Shown here in pieces: positions 36,104 to 44,551 of a stretch of 48,191 bases of DNA (the first letter of the stretch is position 1; each line of letters begins with the position of its first letter). The stretch lies in the NCBI GenBank assembly GCA_902597895.1, contig CACJZM010000005.1:1-48191 (forward strand). Direction: 5' to 3'. The DNA comes from an uncultured Pelagibacteraceae bacterium. GTDB taxonomy: Bacteria > Pseudomonadota > Alphaproteobacteria > Pelagibacterales > Pelagibacteraceae. Position numbers and translations under genes: made by a program. The notes under the pieces were generated by a model, which saw only the letters and a list, made by a program, of their open reading frames with translations, did no database searches and was not told where the DNA came from.

Positions 36104-37342
36104 ATGAAAATTGCAGTAATTGGGTCAGGTATTTCAGGCTTAAGCGCAGCTTATTATCTGTCTAAATCACACAAAGTAGATTTATTTGAAAAACAGGATC
36201 ATTTCGGAGGTCATGCATATACCCTTGAAGTTGATTTACAAAATAAAATTATTCCAGTTGATATTGGTTTTATAGTATTTAATTACAAAACTTATCCAAA
36301 CTTAATAAGTTTTTTTCAACAAAATAAAATTAAAATAGAAAAAAGTGATATGTCTTTCTCTGTTTCAGTTAAAGATACCAATATAGAATATTGTGGAAGA
36401 GGTATTAACGGTATTTTCTCAAATCGTTCAAATTTATTTAATATCAAATTTATAAAAATGTTTTTTGAAATAATTTCATTTTACAAAAAAAGTAATAATT
36501 TAAATGATGTAAAGCTTGATTTGTCACTAGGTGAATTTTTAAATCAACAAAGATTATCGAAATATTTTATAAACTATCATTTAATACCTATGGTCTCAGC
36601 AATCTGGTCAATGCCACCGTATGAAGCTAATCAAATGCCTTTAAGTTTTTTTTTAAAATTTTTCCAGAATCACGGGTTATTTAAAATTAAAGATAGACCA
36701 CAATGGTATACAGTTTCTAATAGAAGCAAAACTTATGTAGACAAAATACTCAAACAAATAAGTGGTGAATACTTCAAAAACTATAAAATAAATCGAATAA
36801 AAAGATACTTAAACGGTGCACAAGTTTATTATGGAAACGATAATGAATTCTTTTCTTATGATAAAGTAATAATAGCAACTCATGCGGATGAAGCCTTAAA
36901 ATTAATAGAAAAACCTACAGAGGAGGAGAGGACAATTTTATCTAATTTTAAGTACAAAGAAAATATTGCATATATTCATTTTGATGAGAATATTATGCCA
37001 AAAAATAAAAAAAATTGGTGTTCTTGGAACTCATCAGTAGATGAATTAAATTTAAATAATAATAGTGTTACTTATTGGTTAAATCTGCTTCAAAATTTAA
37101 AAGAAGATAAGAATATATTTTTAACACTTAATCCTTATCAAAAAATCAATGAAGAAAAAATATTTAAAAAAGTGAAATTCACTCATCCATACTATGATCA
37201 AAATACACTCATTAACCAAAAAAATCTGTCAAAAATTCAAAATAAAGAAAGCATATTATTTTGTGGAAGTTATTTTGGTTATGGATTCCATGAAGATGGA
37301 ATTAAATCATCTTTAAATATGTTAAAGTATTTAAATGATTAG
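36104..37342 (+). CDS. FAD-dependent amine-oxidase-like oxidoreductase
   Basis: A 412-residue flavoprotein with a dinucleotide-binding start IAVIGSGISGLSAAYYL and FEKQDHFGGHAYT, DIGFIVFNYKTYPN, and the C-terminal FCGSYFGYGFHEDGIKSS flavin motif. This family occurs next to DUF1365 and cyclopropane synthase-type genes in many proteobacteria, and a related gene in Rhodobacter is, from memory, part of the singlet-oxygen (sigmaE-ChrR) response tied to furan fatty acids. Here it begins a five-gene cluster. The substrate is unproven; an acyl chain on a phospholipid is the inference. It overlaps the next gene by 8 bp. Confidence 0.87.
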   Translation: MKIAVIGSGISGLSAAYYLSKSHKVDLFEKQDHFGGHAYTLEVDLQNKIIPVDIGFIVFNYKTYPNLISFFQQNKIKIEKSDMSFSVSVKDTNIEYCGRGINGIFSNRSNLFNIKFIKMFFEIISFYKKSNNLNDVKLDLSLGEFLNQQRLSKYFINYHLIPMVSAIWSMPPYEANQMPLSFFLKFFQNHGLFKIKDRPQWYTVSNRSKTYVDKILKQISGEYFKNYKINRIKRYLNGAQVYYGNDNEFFSYDKVIIATHADEALKLIEKPTEEERTILSNFKYKENIAYIHFDENIMPKNKKNWCSWNSSVDELNLNNNSVTYWLNLLQNLKEDKNIFLTLNPYQKINEEKIFKKVKFTHPYYDQNTLINQKNLSKIQNKESILFCGSYFGYGFHEDGIKSSLNMLKYLND

Positions 37343-38099
37343 AGATTCTTACATTTATAATGGTGAGGTGATACACAAAAGATTCAAACCTAAAGTTCAT
37401 TATTTTAGGTATAAAGTTTTTTCATTATTAATAGATTTGGATGAACTAAACACATTAAATGATTTAATACCTTATTTTTCTTATAATAGATTTAATTTAA
37501 TAAGTTTTTATGACAAAGATCATGGTTATAGAGATGGTTCATCTTTGAAACAATGGGTAATAAAAAATTTAAAAGATGCTGGAATAAAAGATCAAGAAAT
37601 AAATATTAAATTGTTGTGTTATCCAAGAATCTTTGGATATGTATTTAATCCTCTTAGTGTCTTTTTTGTTTATGATAAAAGTAAATCCTTAATTGCAATA
37701 CTTTATGAAGTTAAAAATACATTTGGTGAACAACATACTTATGTATTTCAGATAAATTCTTACCAAAATATAATTGAAAATAACTGTATAAAAAAATTTT
37801 TTGTTTCACCATTCATGGATTTGAAATCAGAATATTTTTTTAAAATTTTAATCCCCGGAAACAAGTTATCAATTGTAATTGATCAAAGAGATAGTGAAGG
37901 AAAACTGCTATTCGCGTCACAAGATGGAAAAAGATGCGAACTAACATCAAAAAACCTGCTTTTTTCTTACTTAAAGCACCCTCTTATGACATTTAAAATT
38001 ATCTCGGCGATACATTTTGAGGCATTAAGATTATGGTTAAAAGGAATAAAATTAGTAAAAAAAAAAATTAAAATTAAAAATAATATTACAATTGAATAA
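37335..38099 (+). CDS. DUF1365 family protein
   Basis: A 254-residue protein with the family landmarks YNGEVIHKRFKPKVHYFRYK near the start, LLIDLDEL, the FGYVFNPLSVFFVYD motif, and VKNTFGEQHTY; near the end a short amphipathic part, HPLMTFKIISAIHFEALRLW, may sit on the membrane. Its biochemical activity is unknown; it is nearly always adjacent to the FAD oxidoreductase and the methyltransferase, as here. It overlaps the FAD gene and touches the CFA gene (no spacer). Confidence 0.88.
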   Translation: MIRDSYIYNGEVIHKRFKPKVHYFRYKVFSLLIDLDELNTLNDLIPYFSYNRFNLISFYDKDHGYRDGSSLKQWVIKNLKDAGIKDQEINIKLLCYPRIFGYVFNPLSVFFVYDKSKSLIAILYEVKNTFGEQHTYVFQINSYQNIIENNCIKKFFVSPFMDLKSEYFFKILIPGNKLSIVIDQRDSEGKLLFASQDGKRCELTSKNLLFSYLKHPLMTFKIISAIHFEALRLWLKGIKLVKKKIKIKNNITIE

Positions 38100-39278
38100 A
38101 TGAATTTTTATAGTTTTTCAGATCAATTAATGTTTAAGGCATTAAAAAATATTGAGCATGGTGTTATTTATTTGACAAACTTTGATGATAAAAAATATAT
38201 TCTTGGTTCAGAAGATCAAAAATTAAAGGCAAATATTAAAATAAACAAACCTGGTTTCTCTTTTAATATAATAAACAAAGGTAGCATTGGATTAGCTGAA
38301 TCTTATATGAGAGGAGATTTTGAAACAGATAATCTATCTGATTTGATAGAGATTACTGCAAGAAATATTAAAAAAGTTCACAAAATATCTGGAATTATTG
38401 ATATTTCTTTTGTAAACCAAATAAAAAACTTTTTCATAAAAAATACAAAAAAAAGAAGTAAAGAAAATATTTCTAAACATTATGACCTAGGAAATGAGTT
38501 TTTTTCATTGTGGTTAGATAATACTTTAACATACTCAAGTGCAATATTTGAAACTGAAAAAGCTAACTTAGAAAGTGCACAAATAAATAAATATAAAAAA
38601 TTATCAAACCTTCTCAATATAAAAGATGGTGACAAAGTTTTAGAAATTGGATGTGGTTGGGGAGGGTTTGCAGAGTTTATTGGTAAAAATTTTGATATTA
38701 AAATGGATTGTATCACTATTTCAAAAAAACAATTTAATTACGCTAAAGAAAGAATGCATAAAAATGGCTTAAATGAAAAAGTAAATATAAAAATGGAAGA
38801 TTATAGAGATGTACAAAATAAATATAATTCTATTGCGTCTATTGAAATGATTGAGGCAGTTGGACAAAATTACCTTAAAAATTATTTTGAATCTATTAAA
38901 AAAAATCTCGATCTAAAAGGTAGAGCTGCAATTCAAGCTATTACAATTGATGACGCATTGTATGAGAGATACAAAAAAAAAGAGGATTTTATACAAAAAT
39001 ATATTTTTCCTGGAGGTTTTTTACCTTGTAAAAAAAGTTTACATCAATACGCAAAAGAGACAGGTTTAGAAATCAATGACTATAACTCATATGGCATACA
39101 TTACTCGAACACACTTAAAATATGGCGAGATGAATTTTATAAAAAATGGTCTCAAATTTCCAAGCAAGGTTTTGATTTAACCTTTAAAAGAATGTGGAAT
39201 TTTTATCTCTCTTATTGTGAAGCAGGATTTAAATCTAAAAATATTGATTTAATTCAATTCTCTTTATCTAATAAATAG
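38100..39278 (+). CDS. cfa: Cyclopropane-fatty-acid synthase-type methyltransferase
   Basis: A 392-residue SAM-dependent enzyme with an N-terminal lipid-binding region and the methyltransferase core: SKHYDLGNEFFSLWLD, LTYSSAIFE, VLEIGCGWGGFAEFIGKN for SAM, and SIEMIEAVGQNY, then the IFPGGFLP motif. It methylates unsaturated acyl chains of membrane phospholipids, forming cyclopropane or, in relatives from Rhodobacter, methylated chains leading to furan fatty acids. Which product is made here cannot be seen. Confidence 0.91.
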   Translation: MNFYSFSDQLMFKALKNIEHGVIYLTNFDDKKYILGSEDQKLKANIKINKPGFSFNIINKGSIGLAESYMRGDFETDNLSDLIEITARNIKKVHKISGIIDISFVNQIKNFFIKNTKKRSKENISKHYDLGNEFFSLWLDNTLTYSSAIFETEKANLESAQINKYKKLSNLLNIKDGDKVLEIGCGWGGFAEFIGKNFDIKMDCITISKKQFNYAKERMHKNGLNEKVNIKMEDYRDVQNKYNSIASIEMIEAVGQNYLKNYFESIKKNLDLKGRAAIQAITIDDALYERYKKKEDFIQKYIFPGGFLPCKKSLHQYAKETGLEINDYNSYGIHYSNTLKIWRDEFYKKWSQISKQGFDLTFKRMWNFYLSYCEAGFKSKNIDLIQFSLSNK

Positions 39279-39284
39279 ACTTTT

Positions 39285-39812
39285 ATGAAAAAAATAATTA
39301 CAATAATTATCTTAATTTTTTTAACAGGATGTTCAGGCAATAATATGAAACCTACAGATTTCAAAGATCAGAAACCAAGACTTATAATTGAAGAATATCT
39401 ATCCGGAAATGTTAAAGCCTGGGGTATACTTCAAAATAGATCAGGTAAGGTCACTAGGCAATTTTCAGCAGATCTTAATGGTAATTGGGATGGTAAACAA
39501 TTAATATTAGATGAAAGATTTGTTTGGAATGATGGTGAAATTCAAAAAAGGCAGTGGAAAATTAATAAAATTGATAATCATAATTATGAGGGGACAGCAG
39601 GGGATGTTGTAGGCACTGCAAAAGGTTATTCATATGGCCCTGCTTTTAAATTTGAATATGTTTTATTAGTACCTGTTAAAGGTAGAGAAATGAAAATTAC
39701 TTTTGACGATTGGATTTTCATGCAAGATGAAAGAGTGGCAATTAATAGAGCTACAATGACAAAATTTGGTATCAAAGTAGCAGAACTAACTGTAATGTTT
39801 GTAAAGGATTAA
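39285..39812 (+). CDS. DUF3833 family lipoprotein
   Basis: A 175-residue protein with a lipoprotein signal peptide ending in the lipobox LTGC (Cys16). The mature domain has the DUF3833 pattern: FSADLNGNWDGKQLILDERF, GDVVGTAKGYSYGPAFKF and DDWIFMQDERVAINRATMTKFG. It resembles lipocalin-like beta barrels in spacing, so lipid binding is plausible but unproven. It lies 6 bp after the CFA gene and converges on the SDR gene with a 4-bp stop overlap. Confidence 0.86.
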   Translation: MKKIITIIILIFLTGCSGNNMKPTDFKDQKPRLIIEEYLSGNVKAWGILQNRSGKVTRQFSADLNGNWDGKQLILDERFVWNDGEIQKRQWKINKIDNHNYEGTAGDVVGTAKGYSYGPAFKFEYVLLVPVKGREMKITFDDWIFMQDERVAINRATMTKFGIKVAELTVMFVKD

Positions 39813-40555
39813 CGATTTACAAACTTAGATATTAAATAATTATAAATTCTATTCGGAAGAATCTGGAAGATTTTATAAATTACGGCAATTTGTATAGGAA
39901 AAATAATCTCAAAAGTCTTCTTATTTATAAGACCATCATATATTTTATTTGCTGCATATTCAGGTGATTTGAGAAATGGCATTTTGAACTCATTTTTATC
40001 AGTAAGTGCTGTCTTAATAAAACCAGGACAAATCAAAGATACTCTCACATTATATTTAATAAAATCAAAATATATTCCTTGTGTGAAGTTATTTAGAGCC
40101 GCTTTAGAAGGCGTATACCCAGAAGATTTTGGTAATCCTCTATATCCAACTGGCGAAGATACTATTGCTATATGTCCACTATTCTTGTTTTTAAAATAAC
40201 TTTCAACAGCTCCTACAGAATTAATTACGCCAAGAAAATTTACTTCTATTACATTTCTTATATTATTTACATCAATCTCTTTTTCGGATTTTCTTTCATA
40301 AGTTCCTGAACTTAAAATACACATATCTACTTTACCCAAATCATTTACTATTTTATTAAAAACTTCTTTTAACTTAATTGCATCAGTTACATCTAAAGGG
40401 TAAGAAAAAATGTTTTCATGTTTTGCGAGTTCATCTAATAATTCCACCCTTCTAGCAGAAACTGCAACTTTCCATCCCTTACTAGCAAATTTATTTGCCA
40501 CAGCAGCACCAATACCACTACTTGCTCCGGTGACCCATAAGACTTTATCATTCAT
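39809..40555 (-). CDS. Short-chain dehydrogenase/reductase
   Basis: A 248-residue NAD(P)-dependent oxidoreductase of the classical SDR type. The cofactor motif TGASSGIGAAVA (about 10-21) is followed by SARR, which favours NADP. The catalytic residues are Ser in IVSSPVGYRG and Tyr-x3-Lys in SGYTPSKAALNN. The C-terminal tail is hydrophobic and may associate with the membrane. Genes of this kind accompany the FAD/DUF1365/CFA/DUF3833 set in other proteobacteria. The substrate is unknown. Confidence 0.88.
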   Translation of the reverse strand: MNDKVLWVTGASSGIGAAVANKFASKGWKVAVSARRVELLDELAKHENIFSYPLDVTDAIKLKEVFNKIVNDLGKVDMCILSSGTYERKSEKEIDVNNIRNVIEVNFLGVINSVGAVESYFKNKNSGHIAIVSSPVGYRGLPKSSGYTPSKAALNNFTQGIYFDFIKYNVRVSLICPGFIKTALTDKNEFKMPFLKSPEYAANKIYDGLINKKTFEIIFPIQIAVIYKIFQILPNRIYNYLISKFVNR

Positions 40556-40562
40556 AATGAAT

Positions 40563-40576
40563 TGATATATATATCA
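40563..40576. repeat. 14-bp palindrome between SDR and tspO
   Basis: TGATATATATATCA is a perfect palindrome filling most of the 23-bp gap between the divergent start codons. There is no room for two promoters in the gap, so they must reach into the coding regions or share this site. Confidence 0.4.
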
Positions 40577-40578
40577 TT

Positions 40579-41046
40579 ATGTTTAAAAATAAATTTTTAT
40601 CATTCGTAATTTTTGGAATTATTACATATTCAGCGTCTTTTATAGGAGCAGTTGCGACCTTTACGTCAAAAGAACCATGGTATTCTGAATTATCGAAACC
40701 TGCTTTTACGGCACCAGATTGGCTATTTGGCCCCGTATGGACAATACTCTATTTATTTATGACAATTGCGATTTGGTCTGTTTGGAATAAAAATTTTAGA
40801 AATCTTAATATTATATATATATATTTCTTGCATTTATTTTTTAATACAACTTGGAGTATTTCATTTTTTGGACTTCATAACCTTATACTAAGCTTGATAA
40901 ATCTGATTGTTTTAGTTTTGTTTATAGTATTTTTAATAATCAAATTTAAAGAAATAAGTAAATTAAGTTTTTATTTAATGATTCCCTACCTAGTGTGGTG
41001 TTGTTATGCTTTAATACTTAATACGACTCTGGTATATTTAAATTAA
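40579..41046 (+). CDS. tspO: TspO/MBR family membrane protein
   Basis: A 155-residue five-helix membrane protein. The family motif PWYSELSKPAFTAPDW followed by LFGPVWTILYLFM, WSISFFGLHN and the C-terminal PYLVWCCYALILN (cholesterol/porphyrin-binding region) are complete. Bacterial TspO binds or degrades porphyrins and is linked to light, oxygen and stress responses; in Rhodobacter it modulates photopigment genes. Next to a lipid-modification cluster and far from any tetrapyrrole gene, a stress role seems likelier, but this is inference. Confidence 0.92.
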   Translation: MFKNKFLSFVIFGIITYSASFIGAVATFTSKEPWYSELSKPAFTAPDWLFGPVWTILYLFMTIAIWSVWNKNFRNLNIIYIYFLHLFFNTTWSISFFGLHNLILSLINLIVLVLFIVFLIIKFKEISKLSFYLMIPYLVWCCYALILNTTLVYLN

Positions 41047-41048
41047 AT

Positions 41049-42152
41049 ATGGATGATGTAGTAATTGTTGGTGGTGGAATAATTGGTGTTGCAACCGCAT
41101 ATTTTTTATCAAAAGAAGGAAGAAAAGTTAAAGTAATTGAAAGAGATCCGACTTATAAAAATGCCTCATTCCCTTTGTCGCTTGGAGGATTTAGAAGACA
41201 ATTTTTTCAGAAAGAAAATATTTTACTTGGTAAATTTGCAAAAGATTTCATTTTTCAATTACCTGATATACTTAAAACAGAAAAAAATCCACATCCTACG
41301 GCAAGCATGGTACCCAATGGTTATTTGCTAATGTTTGGACCTGAGCATGCCGAAGAACAATATAAGGCTTTAAAAAATCATAAAGCTTGCGAAGCAGGAA
41401 CCAAAAATATTAAAGGATCTGAAATTACTAATATATTTCCTTATATAAATAATGAAGGCATAGAAACAGCTACCTTTACAGATAATAAGACGGAAGGCTG
41501 GATAGATCCATTTTTATTTCATGCAGCTTTAAAAAGTAAAGCTGCGGAACTTGGAGCAACCTTCGTCCAAGGTGAAATTAAGAATTTGTCAGAAATTAAG
41601 GCCAAAACAATTATATCTGCTGCTGGATGCTGGACCAAAGAATTGTTAGATGATATTCCTGTGGTGCCTCAAAAACATACTGTATTTAGAGTAAAATGCC
41701 CAAAGCATATCCCTGAAATGCCACTCACTGGAGATCTGACTACAGGCGTATATTGGCGACCTGAGGGAAAAGAATATTTAGCAGGCTCTCCAATATCAGT
41801 ATTTGATGCCGAAGATTTAGAACCAGCTTGGAATGATTTTGAAGAACTAGTTTGGCCAGCACTTGCAAAAAGAATCCCAGTTTTTGAAGAATTAAAACTT
41901 ACTGGAGGTTGGGCAGGGTACTATGATTGTAATAAACTAGACAATAATGCAGTAGTAGGAAAACACCCAAAATATGAAAATGTATATATGGCCTCAGGAT
42001 TTACCGGCAGAGGATTGATGCAAGCACCTGGTATAGGAAGAGCATTAACAGAACTAATTACAACTGGATCTTATCAGACAATAGATATTAGTGCATTTGC
42101 AGTTGAGAGAGTTTTGAATAATGAAGTAAAACATGAACCTTATGTTTTATAG
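41049..42152 (+). CDS. FAD-dependent DAO-family oxidoreductase
   Basis: A 367-residue flavoprotein of the D-amino-acid oxidase/sarcosine oxidase superfamily. The FAD fold is seen as VVIVGGGIIGVATAYFL and VIERDP; LSLGGFRRQFF, GGWAGYYDCNKLDNNAVVG and YMASGFTGRGLMQAPGIGRA complete the pattern. Relatives oxidise N-methylated glycines, D-amino acids or similar amines; SAR11 cells use methylated amines, but this enzyme's substrate is not visible. It starts 2 bp after tspO's stop and converges, by 6 bp, on the small membrane ORF. Confidence 0.86.
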   Translation: MDDVVIVGGGIIGVATAYFLSKEGRKVKVIERDPTYKNASFPLSLGGFRRQFFQKENILLGKFAKDFIFQLPDILKTEKNPHPTASMVPNGYLLMFGPEHAEEQYKALKNHKACEAGTKNIKGSEITNIFPYINNEGIETATFTDNKTEGWIDPFLFHAALKSKAAELGATFVQGEIKNLSEIKAKTIISAAGCWTKELLDDIPVVPQKHTVFRVKCPKHIPEMPLTGDLTTGVYWRPEGKEYLAGSPISVFDAEDLEPAWNDFEELVWPALAKRIPVFEELKLTGGWAGYYDCNKLDNNAVVGKHPKYENVYMASGFTGRGLMQAPGIGRALTELITTGSYQTIDISAFAVERVLNNEVKHEPYVL

Positions 42153-42353
42153 TTTTTTTATGTAAAACCCCATCACGCCATTGAATATAGAAACACTCAA
42201 AATTAATAATTGTCCTTTGAAGGAATAAAAATCAAAACTAGGGTAAAAACTTATCGCCACACTAAAAAATATATATGTGGCGATAAATGGTTTATAAAAT
42301 TTTCTTAAAGAAACTTTATTTTTTTTTATATTTTGCTGCCTCTTCTGATCCAC
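42147..42353 (-). CDS. Small two-helix membrane protein (uncertain)
   Basis: A 68-residue frame with a basic start (KRQQNIKKNKVSLRKF) and two hydrophobic stretches, FIATYIFFSVAISF and LLILSVSIFNGVMGF, ending KKL. Its first 38 bases overlap the end of formate dehydrogenase in another frame, and no downstream start codon is available. The basic-in, two-helix layout looks real, and without it there would be a 163-bp gap in an otherwise tightly packed stretch. I recognise no family. Confidence 0.5.
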   Translation of the reverse strand: MDQKRQQNIKKNKVSLRKFYKPFIATYIFFSVAISFYPSFDFYSFKGQLLILSVSIFNGVMGFYIKKL

Positions 42354-43515
42354 TTGTAGCTGATCCCTTACTATAAGAGTGAGCTCCCATACCAGCTAAT
42401 TGTCCATTTTGAACAATAAGGTACTGGTTTCTAATTTCTTTTCCTTCGAAGAAACACTCTAAAATTTCTCTTACACCATCAGCATATCTAGCTTGAGCTG
42501 ATAATGATGTACCAGAGGTATGAGGTGTCATTCCATGGTTAGGCATACTTCTCCAAACATGGTCATTAGGAGCTGGTTGTGGGAACCATACATCTCCTGC
42601 ATATCCACTTAATTGACCACTTTTTAAAGCTTTTGCAATTGCATCTTTATTACAAATTTTTCCTCTAGCAGTATTTACAATATATGCACCTTTCTTCATC
42701 TTACTTATCATTGCATCATCGAAAAGATTTTCAGTTTCAGGGTGAAGTGGGCAGTTAATTGTAACCACATCACATACTTTAACCATTGACTCCACAGATT
42801 CATGAAATGTAAGGTTCAATTCTTTCTCAACACTTTCTGGCAATTTATGTCTATCAAAATAGTGTAAATGAACATCAAAAGGTTTCATTTTTCTTAAAGC
42901 ATCTAAACCTATACGACCTGCAGCAACTGTTCCAATATGCATGCCTTCAACATCATATGATCTTTGAACTGCATCAGCAATATTCCATCCACCTTCATTA
43001 ACAATTCTATGTTGGTTATGGTAATCTCTGACCATAGAAACAATCATCATTACAATATGTTCAGCAACTGATCTTGAGTTACAAAAGGTTACTTCAACTA
43101 CATCAATCTTGTTATCCATAGCTGCTTGTAAATCCACATGATCTGAACCAATACCTGCGGTAATTGCCATCTTAAGATTTTTTGCTTTAGCAATTCTCTC
43201 TTTAGTTAAATAGTATGGAAAAAATGGTTGCGATATAACTATATCAGCATCTACAATATGTTTATCAGCTTCACATCCATCACCATCTTTACTATTTGTA
43301 ACAATTAATTCATGTCCGTTACTTTCTAAAAATTTTCTTAATCCCAGTTCTCCTGAAACACAACCCAGAAGTTCTCCAGGTGTAAAATCTCTACCTTTTG
43401 GACTTGGCAATGTCATCCCATCTGGATATTTTTCTAATTTTGGAAGATCTGATAGAGGATATGTCTTAGGCATACCTCCTTTAGGATCATCATACAACAC
43501 ACATAATACTTTCAT
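42316..43515 (-). CDS. fdh: NAD-dependent formate dehydrogenase
   Basis: A 399-residue metal-free D-2-hydroxyacid dehydrogenase-fold enzyme oxidising formate to CO2 with NAD+. Catalytic residues line up with the Pseudomonas sp. 101 enzyme at identical numbers: Asn146 (FCNSRSVAEH), Arg284 (NTARGKI), Gln313 (FPQPAP) and His332 (TPHTSGTS). Asp221 (HYFDRH) indicates NAD rather than NADP. A ribosome site (AGGAGAG) precedes the ATG. The role is energy from C1 units, as expected of SAR11 cells. No maturation or molybdenum genes are needed. Confidence 0.96.
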   Translation of the reverse strand: MKVLCVLYDDPKGGMPKTYPLSDLPKLEKYPDGMTLPSPKGRDFTPGELLGCVSGELGLRKFLESNGHELIVTNSKDGDGCEADKHIVDADIVISQPFFPYYLTKERIAKAKNLKMAITAGIGSDHVDLQAAMDNKIDVVEVTFCNSRSVAEHIVMMIVSMVRDYHNQHRIVNEGGWNIADAVQRSYDVEGMHIGTVAAGRIGLDALRKMKPFDVHLHYFDRHKLPESVEKELNLTFHESVESMVKVCDVVTINCPLHPETENLFDDAMISKMKKGAYIVNTARGKICNKDAIAKALKSGQLSGYAGDVWFPQPAPNDHVWRSMPNHGMTPHTSGTSLSAQARYADGVREILECFFEGKEIRNQYLIVQNGQLAGMGAHSYSKGSATSGSEEAAKYKKK

Positions 43516-43611
43516 TTTCTCTCCTAATTTTAGTAATATTTTAAGTACTTATTAGATTAATTTACTATAAAGCTTATCATAAAAACTAATTATCAAGCAA
43601 TTAAATTATGT

Positions 43612-44076
43612 CTACTTTGGGTATTCCTTTTTTAAAATAAATTTATTAAGAATAATGCCAAACACTACTACTATTATTGATCCTACAACTACAGGCATAA
43701 GCAAATAATCAAACGAGACAGAACCCATTATAATTATAATTGGGTTTCCACCAGCGGGGGGATGAGTAATATTAAGAGCTATCATAAGCATTACTCCAAA
43801 TCCTACTGCAAGAGGTAACATGAGGTAGATTGGAAGAGATATAAAGTTTAAAAAAATAACTCCTACGACAGATGTTATCAAATGACCTAAAATAATATTT
43901 TTAGGTTGAGCAAACGGGCTTTCTGGATAACCATATAATAAAACCATGGTAGATCCAAAAGATGCAATTAGAAATACACCATATTGACTTTTATAAGTGA
44001 GGATTGACAAAACACCAATTGTTAATATTGAAAATATTCCTGCTATTATAGACTTTTTAATATTTTGACTAAACAT
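43612..44076 (-). CDS. HPP-family membrane protein
   Basis: A 154-residue protein with four to five hydrophobic helices and the family's defining THPPAGGNP between helices. Related proteins have been associated with nitrite transport into plastids in Arabidopsis and cyanobacteria; the function in this organism is unknown. Its 5' end overlaps the scaffold gene's 3' end by 8 bp, so they are co-transcribed. Confidence 0.87.
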   Translation of the reverse strand: MFSQNIKKSIIAGIFSILTIGVLSILTYKSQYGVFLIASFGSTMVLLYGYPESPFAQPKNIILGHLITSVVGVIFLNFISLPIYLMLPLAVGFGVMLMIALNITHPPAGGNPIIIIMGSVSFDYLLMPVVVGSIIVVVFGIILNKFILKKEYPK

Positions 44077-44476
44077 TTCTTTGTTTAATTATTTTTAATA
44101 AAGCTCTGATTGGTAAAAGTAAACATTCTTTTCTAGATAAATTTTTCTTATTAAAGATTTTTTTTAGAGTCTTCCAGTCCGAGTTTAATGATATCTTATC
44201 ATTTTCAAACAATTTTTCAGCAATCATTAGAAACTTTTTTGTTGATATAATATCTTTTTTAATAGTTTTTTTTGACAACATGCTAGCTGATGCTTGGCAG
44301 AATACACATGATTTTGTTTGGTATGCAAAATCAATAATTTGATTTTCATAAATGTTTAATTTTATTTCTATATGATCACCGCAAAGTGGGTTTTTTTGTT
44401 TCGCAATATCTGTGTAATGTTTAATTACTTTGTTATTTGATGTATCAGAGGCAATTTTAATAATATTTAAATCCAT
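44069..44476 (-). CDS. IscU/SufU-like iron-sulfur scaffold protein
   Basis: A 135-residue protein of the NifU N-terminal/IscU/SufU fold. The three cluster-ligand cysteines are visible: NPLCGDHIEIKL (Cys near 32), the second in KSCVFCQASASML (about 57), and the third in SRKECLLLPIRAL, which matches the SufU-type C-terminus. It has the aspartate after the first cysteine. SufU-like proteins act as scaffold or sulfur acceptor. It is paired with the HPP gene, not with suf or isc genes, so its client is unclear. Confidence 0.82.
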   Translation of the reverse strand: MDLNIIKIASDTSNNKVIKHYTDIAKQKNPLCGDHIEIKLNIYENQIIDFAYQTKSCVFCQASASMLSKKTIKKDIISTKKFLMIAEKLFENDKISLNSDWKTLKKIFNKKNLSRKECLLLPIRALLKIIKQRNV

Positions 44477-44551
44477 AGAATCTCAATTTAAATTTATATC
44501 AATTTTAAAAATTTTGTTGTAGAAAATCAGAATTAAAAATAAAAATTTATC

